From Forficula auricularia (Eukaryota; Arthropoda; Insecta; Dermaptera; Forficulidae): DNA of 64,000 nucleotides. Made by a program: the position numbers and the translations under genes. This document shows, piece after piece, positions 45,340 through 55,889 of the stretch. The DNA lies in assembly GCA_024734495.1 (NCBI GenBank), contig JALMQS010000161.1, forward strand, positions 1,597,758 to 1,661,757. The letters run 5' to 3'. The first letter of the stretch is position 1. Each line of letters starts with the position of its first letter. Under the pieces are notes generated by a model that did no database searches, was not told the DNA's origin, and saw only the letters and a program-made list of their open reading frames with translations.

Positions 45340-46235
45340 GACGTCATTTCGACCGCCTCCATGCCTCCAAAATACAAGTAGAGCAAACAAGTAAGGAACA
45401 AGTATGAGAAAAAGCCTCGTGTGAAGCGGCCTTTACTTTTGATTAGATAGATAACTCTAGCTTAATATCTGATATACATACAGGTGATAAATAAATTCAA
45501 CTCTATCTATACTTTTGACCTTTTTATTTTTCTTCAATTGCCCCTTCACATGTAGAAATTTCTTCACTTAAACGATTCGAGAAAAACATTTTTGCTATTT
45601 TAATTATCATCAGTCAGTCGGAGAAATAAATAATTAAAAAACACATTAAACAAAATTTATCCTTGATGAAAGAATAAAACAAACGAACGATTTAACCAGT
45701 AATCAAATTAAGTAAATTATTGAAAAATTCAGCCTTGAATGGAAGAAACAATGACCTTCCAAGAGACAGACACTCAAATTTTAACTTCTCTATAATCGTA
45801 AAAAAAATTAAATTTTTTATTATTATTAATTTGTCTTAATAATAGGGCTAAGTGACCCTTTTTGCGAAGGAAAATTGAGTGGAGAGATTAGATTTATTTA
45901 TTAATTATATTTGATGTCGGTGCTGACCAACATCAATTTTATGATGCGACTCTAATTAAATTACTGCATCAACCTTGAATCGATTAAAAGAAATCACTTT
46001 AGCCATTAACTTAGACGTCTAAGCATATAGTCCAATTCTGCAATTTTGTAAGAAAATGACATCGCCCCTTTCCAGGATTTTCTAACTCAAAAAGTTTATT
46101 TCAAATAAAATGCTTTTAATATTGAAAATATAGGTATTATATTTTGATTTAGAGATAAAGATAAATAATAAATAATTATCTAATGAGAAAGCTGGGGTTG
46201 TTTTTTTGCTAGTTCTTTAATACTTTTTTTAAAAC
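45340..46235. other. AT-rich stretch
   Basis: No gene recognised. Confidence 0.4.
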
Positions 46236-46249
46236 TTTTGAAATTTGTA

Positions 46250-46323
46250 CGCATGTTAGTTCACCCCTTGATATACTAAAATTCCCCATTGGACGGAAAT
46301 TCCACCCCGGTTGAGAACCCCTG
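46250..46323 (-). mobile_element. hAT-type terminal fragment
   Basis: On the minus strand it starts CAGGGGTTCTCAACCGGGGT, a classic hAT/Charlie-like terminus, then GGAATTTCCGTCCAATGGGG. It lies 14 bp from another terminal word starting at 46338 on the plus strand. Confidence 0.65.
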
Positions 46324-46337
46324 ATATAGATAGATAT

Positions 46338-46440
46338 CAGTGGCGTACGGTCCATGGATGCTGTGGATTCGGCGCATCCCTAAAATTTCAAGCATTTAGA
46401 GTATTTTCATAAATATCGACTTTAAAATTAGGCCGAAATA
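46338..46440 (+). repeat. CAGTGGCGTACGG repeat, sister of 37210-37345
   Basis: CAGTGGCGTACGGTCCATGG start, then ATGCTGTGGATTCGGCGCAT, CCCTAAAATTTCAAGCATTT. Confidence 0.75.
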
Positions 46441-46626
46441 TGCACTAAAAATATGCATTTTAAAAGGTAATATTCACTTAAAATATACACTTTTAGAGGA
46501 ATTATTTTTTTGACATTTTCAGTTCTAGAAAAACAGTTTAAAATTAGATAATGTTAACCAAAATAAATTTAAAGAAATTCGGGGTTTTTTATATTTTTTA
46601 GCATAATGTTTGTGATTTATTTCTTT

Positions 46627-47470
46627 TTAAAAATTTAAGAAAATTTTAAGAAACAACTGCAAATTATTTAATATAAATTTAATGTTTTCAAAGTTTATTT
46701 TTAAAGAAATTTTAATATTTATTTTTTTAGAATAATTTTCATAAAAAATATTATTTTAATTTACGTTAACGTTTTAATTAACGTACTAAGTAAGATCCGT
46801 CGAGTGCGATTCATAAAAGGTATATATTTGGCACCAACTTCAAAAAGTAATTTCATGTTAATATTTCGTCGTTTAGTTGTAACTAAATAAGATAATAATT
46901 ATTTTATACCTTTTAGTGTATTTTATTTGTTGCATTTAATTTTTTGAAGTCGGTTTTTATTTTTTCTTAAAAATTATTTTTATTTTTCTCTTTTTTTAGT
47001 GATGTCATTAATAGTGATCATATCATCAGAACTTGACCAAATTAATATGACACCATCCCTAAGACACCCCTTTCGGATAAAAAAGGAACCATCGAAATCG
47101 GTTCATAAACAAAGAGGTTAGGTCTAAAACAAACCTAATAAAAAAGGTCTAATACCTATGAGAAAAAATCGAGAAAAAAAATGGGACCAATCGGAAGCTA
47201 GACTGGACCCAATGCAAAAAAAATTCAAAATCGGTTGACAATTGGCGGAGATATGAGGTAACATAGGCACAAAAAAAAAAAAAAAAAAAATTCAGTCGAA
47301 TCGAGAACCTCCTCCTTTTTTGAAGTCGGTTAAAAATTTAAGAAAATTTTAAGAAACAACTGCAAATTATTTAATATAAATTTAATGTTTTCAAAGTTTA
47401 TTTTTAAAATTACTATTTATTTTTTTAGAATAATTTTCATAAAAAATATTATTTTAATTTAAATATATTT
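46627..47470 (+). repeat. ~140-bp direct repeats flanking a GAAGTCGGTT-type element
   Basis: 46627-46780 and 47330-47468 are almost identical (AAATTTAAGAAAATTTTAAG, AAACAACTGCAAATTATTTA, ATAATTTTCATAAAAAATA). Between them are TTTTTTGAAGTCGGTTTTTA, GACACCCCTTTCGG, CATCGAAATCGGTTCAT, an A run (47272-47290) and CCTCCTTTTTTGAAGTCGGT. The last phrase recurs at ~56200 and, inverted, at ~49135. Confidence 0.7.
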
Positions 47471-47747
47471 TAATTAATTTCCTAAATGTTCCCGATTTGT
47501 TTGACAGTGAGAAGGAGGGGGGGTGTGGGTCAAAAAACACACAAATATGCAAAATATAATCGCTAAATATGCACTTACACTCCAAAATATGCATTTATAT
47601 GCAAAATATGATTTCTCTGGGTGGGTCCTGATACCCTAAAACGCCCAGATACAAAAGATTAGAAGGATAGCAATCAAGGAAAAAACATGCATTATATGCA
47701 AAATCCGAACCCTACATACAAATTGGACATTTCAAGTTTATAACTTA

Positions 47748-48279
47748 CTAGCTGACGCCCGGGCCTTCGGCCCTGCTTCACCTGGCTCCTGGCGGGGAGC
47801 GTCTCGTTTTATGGTTAAAATTTATATAGATAATAGCTGACGCCCGGGTGCTTACCTGTCAAAATTGATTTGATCAAAAATTTAAATATATTTAAAAAAT
47901 AATAATAGTTTTGAAAATAAATTGAAAATGCAAATAATTATAGAATAAGTATTAAAACAGTAAATGAATTATATATTACTTGTCAAAATTGTTCCCTTAA
48001 CCAAAAATAATATTGACAGTTGAAAGATTTCCAAAAAGCTATTATCGGCCATCTTGTTTGTTTGCTTTTACCCCCCAGAGAGGCGCTGGCGTTGTTTCCT
48101 AGAAAAAATATTTTTTTACATGCCACAGGTGTGATATCTATAAAAAACACTATATATATAAAAACACTCGTGTATTTGAATGGAATGTTGTGTGAAAATT
48201 TCAAAGAAATCGGTGAAGAACTTTTGGAGATCCTTCAACGTATCACTTAAGCGTAACAGTACATTTTTATTTATATAGA
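47748..48279 (-). mobile_element. Non-autonomous Helitron, copy 2
   Basis: Same 5' TC and 3' hairpin + CTAG termini as 24131-24778, with A and T flanks. Interior identical in long blocks (CTTACCTGTCAAAATTGATT, GAAAGATTTCCAAAAAGCTA, GCCACAGGTGTGATATCTAT). It lacks ~135 bp present in copy 1 (24230-24365). The 3' end again has the stacked small unit (47748-47830). The overlapping 66-76-codon frames are not genes. Confidence 0.8.
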
Positions 48280-48699
48280 TTGAGATTATTTCGACTGGCG
48301 GACATTGTATGGCCATCATTTTTGATTGAACGGAACCCTAAAATGAAAATTTCTTAGGATTAATAAAAATGCTTTCAATAAAGATAGGTAGATAGATCTC
48401 GAACTGTATAAGAGGGGAGTTATAAATAAATCTATGAATAATTCCACCAAGTTTTAATTAATTCTCGAGTATCAAGATCTATGAGATTCGAGGCTGAAAT
48501 GTTCAAAACGAGTAAATATGAAATTTTCTTTTATTTGATTTCTACATAACCTCCACCATTTAATTTCAATGACGCTTTTCTATTTACATGATCCTTGTAT
48601 TGTAAAATTGTTCGTTTCCGAGAATAATATTTTATGTATTTGTACTTTGTAGTTGACTTTTATCTCGCATGTAGATGTTGAACCATACAAGATACAAGG

Positions 48700-48940
48700 G
48701 GTGGCTTTATTTATTAATTAGCGGGCGAAGAGGCTTCATTAGCTGCTAACAAGTAGACGATGTAATTTTTAATTTGACTTAGTTCGCCGTAAGGGCCGAG
48801 GAGTAATTAAGCTGCAAGTCGCCAGGGGCGCTCAAGTGCGGTTTAATTAATTCGTGTCAATCAATTAAGAGAAAGAGACTGCAGCTGTTTGTCTTTGCAG
48901 CCAGTGCAGACAGCACGGCAGGGATGATCGCCATCCACCC
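48700..48940. promoter_or_regulatory. Possible intronic enhancer island
   Basis: Dense homeodomain-type cores (TTAATTAGCGGG, TTCATTAGCTG, GTAATTAAGC, GTTTAATTAATTC) with GCAGCTGTTTG (E-box) and CCAGGGGCGCTCAAGTG, all in unique DNA. The strongest enhancer-like segment downstream of the exon; function inferred. Confidence 0.35.
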
Positions 48941-49855
48941 TCAACCCTCAACCCACCACCCTTTCAACTTAAACATCCTATATTTTTCAATTAAACAGTC
49001 TGAAAGCGATGTTTTTTCTTCTATTTCAAAAATCTCCTTTTTTTCGACATTTACTTAATTAAACCAATTTGACGATCGCTAAGGATGGTTTTGTAAAATA
49101 AAAATTACATTAATTTTTTAACCGACATCAAAAAAGTAGAAGGTTTTTTTTTGTGTCTATGTTACTCGATTTCCTCGCCAATTGTTAACAGATTTTCATT
49201 CAATCCACAAAGCAAAATATTTAGTTCGATTTTTTTTTATTAAAACAAATAGTCCAGTTAAATTGTGTTTTTACTCCCAAAGTTTTGGAGTAGTTGTAAT
49301 TTCTTCGACCCTTTATGTTTTTGGATTTACTGAATCCGAATCTGTGGTTTGCTAAAAAATTTAGTGACGGAACATTTTCAAAAATGCAAAGAAAGGTAAA
49401 AAAAAAATCTCATTTTTTGGTGGTTTTCATGACACTTTTGAGGATTCGGATCATATTCTGTCATGGAACATCCTAGATATCTATAAATCTAAGAGTTTTA
49501 TCAAAAAGTGGTCCAAGTAAACGTTCAAGTGAATAAAATTTCCTAGAGAATGAGGTAGAAATCAAGATTCTAGGATGAGTGGTTTTCATTTTATGTAGGA
49601 AAAACTGCGATTTTTTGCAAAACCTCATTGCGTTGCGGCACGGGTTATCATTATCGTTTTCATTATAGCAAACCTCAGATTCGGATTTAGCACACCAAAA
49701 AATATATAGGATTAAGAAATCAAAACTACCCCAAAACTTTCACGCAAGGGGCCCTTTAGAGAACAATTTAACTGGACTAAAAATGTATAATACTTCAAGA
49801 AATAAAAAAGAACATAATTCTTGATTAAACATGACATATATTTAATTACGATTAG
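48940..49855. other. AT-rich stretch with an inverted GAAGTCGGTT-type end
   Basis: TTTTTTAACCGACATCAAAAAAGT at ~49117-49140 is the inverse of the phrase at 47320. Otherwise nothing recognised. Confidence 0.4.
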
Positions 49856-49864
49856 TTTGTCATA

Positions 49865-49962
49865 AGAAACGGTTTATCGTTGCCGTTACTCATCCCATGA
49901 ACCCTGCCGTTGGAGGTTGGGTCTGACCCTCTCCCTCCGTGGCTACGCCTCTGTCCATAAAC
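49865..49962 (-). mobile_element. hAT-type terminal fragment
   Basis: Minus strand CAGAGGCGTAGCCACGGAGG, GAGAGGGTCAGACCCAACCT: a familiar hAT-like end. No partner end within the window. Confidence 0.55.
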
Positions 49963-49969
49963 ATTGGTA

Positions 49970-50130
49970 AATTATTGTATCGCGTTAAGCGCGATTTCAA
50001 AGAGTCCTCAGGTAAAGACTACGGAACCCATGGTCTCAACTAAAGACATAAATTGTAGTATTCAATCAAGTTGAATTTAGAATCTGACAGTTTTGCAAAA
50101 ATGTACATGAGATCTTGTCCAGAACCCAAA
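49970..50130 (+). repeat. Interspersed repeat, sister of 23037-23200
   Basis: GTAAAGACTACGGAACCCAT, GGTCTCAACTAAAG, AATTGTAGTATTCAATCA, TTTTGC(A/C)AAA. Confidence 0.8.
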
Positions 50131-50472
50131 AAGTCCAATTTTTTCATTTAGTCCGTGGGAATGGGGATGGACAACTCCTTTACCCTTTGTAGGGGAGGAT
50201 GCAAAATAAGTAGCTGGTTAGATAGGGAATAACATTTATTATCTAGATATACATTTTCAAGACAATTTTTAAAATATTGAAATTTGCCCCCCACCACCCT
50301 TCTTCTCTTGAGCTGCGATATAAGCAGAGAGTAGAGGCCGGCCGCGTCATTTCCATTGGGTCACGCGCCCAGGCAACATCGATAGAAATTTTGTAAGTGT
50401 GTATAGAAATCAATTTATTTAACGATATTCTCACCCTTAATTAATTACAACCAACCCCTTACATTTTTTCCC

Positions 50473-51685
50473 AACGTTTTGACTCAAATTAACTGACTTT
50501 TTCTTTAAAAATTCTTAAGGACCTTTTGGCAATTTTCAACCAAATTTCATCAAATTTTACATTTAACGTTTTTACAACGTTTCGGCTCAAATTAAATTAC
50601 TTTTTCATAAAAATCCTTAAGGGCCTTTTGGCACTATTCAATCAAAATTTCACCAAATTTTAAATTTAACGTTTTTACAACGTTTCGACTCAAATTAAAT
50701 TACTTTTTCATTAAAAATCCTTAAGGGCCTTTTGGCACTATTCAAGCAAATTTCACCAAATTTTAAATTTAACGTTTTTACAACATTTCGACTCAAATTA
50801 AATTATTTTTTCATTAAAAATCCTTAAGGATCCTTTTGGTAATTTTCAACCAAATTTGACTAAATTTTAAATTTATTGTTCTTACAAGGTTTCGACTCAA
50901 ATAAATTACTTTTTCATTAAAAATCCTTAAGGGCCCTTTGGCACTTTTCAACCGAATTTCACCAAATTTTAAATTTAACGCTCTTACAACGTTTCGACTC
51001 AAATTAAATTATTTTTTAATTAAAAATCCTTAAGGATACTTTTGGCAATTTTCAACCAAATTTCAAGAAATTTTAAATTTAACGTTCCTAATACGTTTCG
51101 ACTCAAATTAAATTACTTTTTCATTAAAAATCCTTAAGGACCTTTTGGCACTTTTCAACCGAATTTCACCAAATTTTAAATTTAACGCTCTTACAACGTT
51201 TCGTCTCAAATTAAATTACTTTTTCATTAAAAATCCTTAAGGACGTTTTGGTTATTTTCAACCAAATTTCCCCGAATTTTAAATTTAACGTTTTTACAAC
51301 GTTTCCACCAAAATTAAATTACTTTTTCATTAAAAATCCTTAAAGATCTTTTGGCTATTTTCAACCAAATTTTAAATTGAACATTCTTACAACGTATCGA
51401 CTCAAATTAAATTACTTTTTCATTAAAATCATTAAGGACCTTATGGCCCTATTCAAGCAAATTTCCCCAAATTTTATCTTTAAATTTCTTACAACATTTT
51501 TATTCAAATTAAGTGACTTCACCAAAAATCTTCTTTGAAAATACTCAACAAGATTTCTCTAAATTTTAGAATCAGCTTTTTTACAACGATTTGAATCAGA
51601 TAAAGTGACTTTTTCAATGAAAATCATTTAAAACCTTTTGTAATTTTGACTCAAATTTTTCCCATTTTCATTTCATTAAAAAATA
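50473..51685 (+). repeat. ~103-bp satellite array, about 12 units
   Basis: The word AACGTTTCGACTCAAATTAA recurs at about 50473, 50576, 50679, 50782, 50885, 50988, 51092, 51195, 51298, 51391, 51492 and 51585, a 103-bp period with two shortened units (~93 bp). Each unit continues TTACTTTTTCATTAAAAATC, CTTAAGG, CCTTTTGGC, TTTTCAACCAAATTTC. Central units are the most alike; edge units have decayed, as expected of unequal exchange. Frames inside it are not genes. Confidence 0.95.
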
Positions 51686-51689
51686 TTTG

Positions 51690-52855
51690 ATTTCGTATTG
51701 AAAATTGATAAAATTAATTCCTTATTTGCGAAAAACTCTTGGTTAGTTTTCTTATCTTCGTTTCCTGTAATATTTTAATTTAAATTTTATAATAAATTTT
51801 ATAACATCGTGTCTCTTTACTTTTATGCACAATAGTGTCCCTTTTCCGAAAAATCTTTTATAAGTGAAAAGTAAATTTATAAACGCGAGTGTTCTGGAGT
51901 CTTCACTTCTAATCCGCTGCAAGAGGCTGAAAATCTGATTTCAACATTATAGGGAGAAAAGTAAGTTTTACAACTATGCCATATTTTTTTATTATTAAAT
52001 AACTAAACGGCTCAAATTATCTCTAATTTAAAAAAATTAATCCGAATCTTGTTAAAGCAATTTAATGTACAGCAAATAAATACCCCAAAATTATTCTAAT
52101 TTTTACTAAATTTTAATATAGGTATAAATAAAATGTTAGAGTTATTCATTAACTCTGGCTCGAGGAATAAAATAAATATCATTGAAAAATAAATAACCTA
52201 TTTTTTAACACCCTATTTATGAAATTAAAATGAAATTTTATTTCCGCAAATTATCTCTCATTAGTAGAATACTAACTAATAAAATTACAATTAAAAATAA
52301 ATTAGGAGACTAAAATCAATATCAATATCTTTTAAGGATGATTAGAAAGTATAATGGAAGTCATTTTTGGTTTCAATTAATTAGATGAGTCATAACTTTT
52401 CATTTCACACTCATTTTCTACCCCTTCTCTCCCCCCAAGGGTATAATTTAAGCCCAATATATCTTTCTCGTAGAAAACTTGCTTGATTACCTCAAAAAGA
52501 GAAGATAAAATAAAAAAAATCAATTTCATTGAAAAAAAAGAAAGTTTTAATTTTGAAATGTTTAATCACGCAGAATTCCTAATTCAAAGAAAGAATAAAT
52601 GAAATGAACAGATTTGACGGGTGATGGATGAAGAAGCAAATAATATTTCAATGACACAATCATTAAAAATAATTTTGTCTAAGTTTACAAAGAAAAACGT
52701 CAAGATAGATCAAACGTAGCCATCACCTTCTGCCCTCAATAAATATTCATTATACTATTTTCAAAACTGAGGAGAAGATTAAGATCGAATATTGATACTT
52801 AGAAAACAGTCGACTGATGCTGACGCGTCAACCGCACAATGTAAATTTATTAATA
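51690..52855. other. AT-rich stretch
   Basis: No gene or repeat pair recognised. Confidence 0.4.
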
Positions 52856-52861
52856 TGAATA

Positions 52862-52918
52862 TTACCATCATCATCATCGAGTATAGTCTAAAGACTGGTT
52901 TGACTCACTAACAGGCCC
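52862..52918 (-). mobile_element. 3' tail of the 58.5-kb LINE family
   Basis: The minus strand reads GAGTCAAACCAGTCTTTAGA, CTATACTCGATGATGATGAT. The plus-strand end of the 58.5-kb copy is CATCAAACCAGTCTTAGGAC, TGTAAACTCAATGATGATGA. Same order, so a severely 5'-truncated insertion in opposite orientation. Confidence 0.75.
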
Positions 52919-53079
52919 GCCTACACTCTCTATTTCATGCCAACTTCCAATTTTCTAAAAATCCCACTTCCCCTATTCTTTCATTATCTTGAAATAAATT
53001 TCTGAATGTTTGAATGTATTAAATAAATAGTACCTATCGGAACGGACGTTGCTCAGTATTTTTTGCTTTAGTTAAAGCG

Positions 53080-53490
53080 ATATAAAATTTATTAATATTA
53101 TTTTTATTTATAAATTCAGGTAAAAATGTCGATTTTTATTTGCATTAAATAAGATTGATTTATTGGGAATTTGTGGTTTTCATTATCCTTGAGCTGCCTT
53201 TGCATCGTCTTCAATAGAATATATCTCAATTAATTAAACTTCGTTATTTTAATTTATAATAATATTTGTAATAAACTTTTAATGGGTTTTAAAATTAAAA
53301 AAACAATTAATTAACAAAAGGAAATTGAAAAAAGTTTAATTATACATTTTTATTGACACACCCACCTGCGAATAATTACTTTGATTAAGAAAAAAATCTT
53401 TCAAATTAAAATTACTTAAAGATGACACTCGGACAGATCGATTTGTCGATCCAAAAACTCACTAATCCGTTATTTTCATCGAAATCAATG
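53080..53490 (+). repeat. Unclassified interspersed repeat, sister of 11575-12165
   Basis: Ordered shared blocks GATTTTTATTTGCAT, CGTCTTCAATAGAA, TTTTTATTGACACACCCACCT, GCGAATAATTA and GATCCAAAAACTCACTAATC. It runs directly into the hammerhead-like repeat. Confidence 0.65.
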
Positions 53491-53720
53491 AGGTTGTCCT
53501 CTACTTGATACAAATAGACATATTATATTTACATAATATACTAAATATGATCTATATAATATATATTTGATAGAGACTATAGTTTCGAAAGGTTTGACCT
53601 TCATCATAATTCGTTTTATTGTTATAGTAAGCTGGTCACTCAACAAATTAATTTCAACAATTCATTCATTTGTTGAGTGACTAGCTTACTATAACAACAA
53701 ATCAAATTTAACTATACACC
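53485..53720 (-). mobile_element. Hammerhead-like repeat, left copy
   Basis: Contains TGAGGTTGTCCTCTACTTGA and, on the minus strand, ATGATGA (CTGATGA expected), AGGTCAAACCT, GAAAC-TATA-GTC-TCTATCAAATA. 53617-53695 is a separate perfect foldback (AGTAAGCTGGTCACTCAACAAAT and its inverse). The right copy lies beyond the transposon. Confidence 0.6.
53575..53608 (-). ncRNA. Hammerhead-like motif
   Basis: GAAAC-TATA-GTC gives a textbook minimal stem III (AC/GT, TATA loop) and GTC triplet, and stem II is formed by AGGT/ACCT. The 5' box reads ATGATGA, so C3 is lost. Confidence 0.4.
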
Positions 53721-53721
53721 A

Positions 53722-54490
53722 ATACCTCACTTTGCGTCGGGGTTACGATCCAAAAACACGACGCAAATTGAAACGACGCAAAGTGAATTAAGATTTTCTA
53801 TAGCAAACCATGTAAAGATCGAAGATAGGTTCCAGGGTTACGAAAATACTACTTTTAAAAAAGAAAATTGAACAAAGGAAACATTTAAAAAACAAAAATA
53901 ATATAAAATTTTATTTCATACATACAAAAAAACAAAAGAAAAAGGTATTCAATTAAAACAAAATAAACTATTCAATTAATTTATGAAAAACAAAATTAAA
54001 ATTAATCACTGTCTGATGAGTCCATAGTGGCTGTTGTCGTAAGTCGGCTTTCTTTCACAAAAAATTGGTCCAATGTTTGCTGAACAGCTTTTTTTTCAAC
54101 GTAAAATAAATTTCATTTGCATTACCACCAAGAAGAAGAGTCAGTCTATCCTTGCTAGCTTTAAATCCTGGCGCAGATTTTTCTGTTTTAGATATGAAAG
54201 TTCTGTTAGGTAGACGTTTCCAAAATAACCCAGTCTCGTCAACATTAAAGACTTGTTTCGGATCATAGCCACCTTCATGAATTAATGCTTTTAACTCTGT
54301 CGGGTAGCGTAGTGGTGCCATCTTTTAGAAAAAAAAGAAAATTTCAAAAAAAAAAAATTAAAGACTCGAACCCAAAACAACGCAACCTCGAAAATCTAAC
54401 GGCGCACAGTGAAAATTAGTACTAATTAAGCAGCATCGCAACTTCGAAAAAAACGCAAAACGAAACGACGCAAAGCGAGTTATTGACGTA
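53722..54490 (-). mobile_element. pogo/Tigger DNA transposon, internally deleted
   Basis: Left end CACCAATACCTCACTTTGCGTCG and the inverse right end CGTCAATAACTCGCTTTGCGTCG, flanked by TA. Subterminal GACGCAAATTG, AACGACGCAAAG repeats echo Tigger architecture. The transposase fragment inside is far shorter than a full one, so the element cannot be autonomous. It inserted into the hammerhead-like repeat, separating 53485-53720 from 54490-54640. Confidence 0.8.
54055..54321 (-). pseudogene. pogo/Tigger-family transposase fragment
   Basis: The translation contains YPTELKALIHEGGYDPKQVF, NVDETGLFWKRLPNRTF, then KSAPGFKASKDRLTLLLGGNA. This is the first catalytic-Asp region (NVDET) of the DDE_1 superfamily in Tigger/jerky-type transposases. 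The CENP-B DNA-binding domain is missing upstream and the second and third catalytic acids are missing downstream, where the frame turns to unrelated sequence (about residue 73). The start Met lies at the 5' edge of the surviving piece and is probably not the original start. Confidence 0.88.
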
Positions 54491-54640
54491 TATACAAAAC
54501 GGTATTTAAACCCATGAGAAATAACAGGTAGAATATTCATAATTAAAAAATTTGATGATGAATAAGGTCGAACCTTATTGTCATTTGCATCAAGCAGTGG
54601 ACAACCTCAATTGATTCCGCTTTTTGAGTATGCCCTGTAC
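54490..54640 (+). mobile_element. Hammerhead-like repeat, right copy
   Basis: GGTATTTAAACCCATGAGAA, ATAACAGGTAGAAT, TTGATGA (54552-54558), then AATAAGGTCGAACCTTATT hairpin, GCATCAAGCAGTGGACAACC. The GAAA box is absent. Inverse of parts of the left copy. Confidence 0.55.
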
Positions 54641-54895
54641 ACACTCATTTTTAAATTTGTTTATATTATAATATGATTACTAGAATGATCGTTAAAAATT
54701 AAATTTCTTCCGACACCCACGCAAGACGATCTAAATTCATTTTTTGGTTAAATCATGTTTTTTGGAAATTTCTCATTAAATATGCATTAATAATAATTTT
54801 TTGATAATTGGATATTATTAACAATGTTACATTATTAACTATTCATTCTCATGATTCTAAATTTAAACATATAGCCATGCCATATAATTTAAATA
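54640..54895. other. AT-rich stretch
   Basis: No feature recognised. A loose inverted counterpart of 54720-54850 occurs near 55060-55260. Confidence 0.35.
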
Positions 54896-54896
54896 A

Positions 54897-55065
54897 AGGT
54901 CGTTGAGTGAGATTCGCATCCCGCAGGTGAGCCAGATGCCCCGGATTGCTGTTACTGGCACTCGGGTTCAATTCCCGAGGGGGTGAAAAACAACCCCTCT
55001 GACATATAATTAAAAATATTCCATTCCATCGGATTTAATAGATGACACCATCTTATGTTTTTCTA
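54897..55065 (+). mobile_element. tRNA-derived SINE, family 4
   Basis: CCCCGGATTGCTGTTACTGG, B box GGGTTCAATTCC in CACTCGGGTTCAATTCCCGA, then ACATATAATTAAAAATATTC and AATAGATGACACC. The split copy is at 40.49-41.06 kb. Confidence 0.75.
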
Positions 55066-55579
55066 GAAAATTTTAAAATTTTATTCATTGAGTTCCACAA
55101 TTATTCATTATTATTAAGGAAAAATACTATTTGTGATAAAAAATTTCCAAAAAAACATGATTTTACTTAAAAATGAACTTGCGGCACGTGTTTTTAATAA
55201 AAAAAAATTTACCTCGCGTTTTTTCATCAAAACGAAGCTTTTTAGGGGGCGTCGGAAAAAATTAAATTTTTAATGATCAATTTAATGTATACTTCTAAAA
55301 CTTGTTACTAATTTGAACATCCTCGTTCATATAATAAAAATAAATATTCCTAATCAATTATATTAAAAGTCGTAAAGAGGATCCAATTAAAGAGAGAGGA
55401 CTTCAATTAAGAGAGTCAGCAATGAGGAGAGGAACAAAAAAGCGCCTCATTCTATTTAGACATATTCTAATTAGAGTTTGTCCTTAAACATTTAAAAGCA
55501 TAATTATTTGATTCTTATCTAGATGGCATTATGTTTTTTTTCATCCAAAGTAATTATTTTTTAGGGGGGGGGGGGTCTG

Positions 55580-55885
55580 ACTGAACTTGTGTCAAAGTCG
55601 TTGGTACATCCTTGCAATGTCCGTCTGCACCGATGACGGATTCTGATAGTTACAACCGAGTGAACTGACGCACTCACACTAACCAGGGGCAATAACAAAG
55701 CTGGTCGTTATTTAGTTCTTGAGATGCGAGCACCGATGCCATTTCAGCTGATGCGTTGTTGAAAGTGATGTTGATTAATCAATTCATCTGGCCGCTGAAA
55801 GGTTGCGGTTTCATCAAATTGATTTATGCGCTCAAATGCAATCCAGCCCCTCCCGCCCTAACGAGCAACGCGTTTTACAAATAAT
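55580..55885. promoter_or_regulatory. Possible intronic enhancer island
   Basis: Unique less AT-rich segment with TTCAGCTGATGCG, GTTGATTAATCAATTCATCTGG, GGTTGCGGTTTCATC (Runt-like TGCGGTTT) and TTGATTTATGCGCTC. Preceded by a G run (55564-55575). Function inferred. Confidence 0.3.
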
Positions 55886-55889
55886 CCTT

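Noticed and set aside
50814..51002. 62-codon frame in the satellite
   Set aside because: Lies wholly inside the 103-bp tandem array; its internal repeat follows the satellite period.
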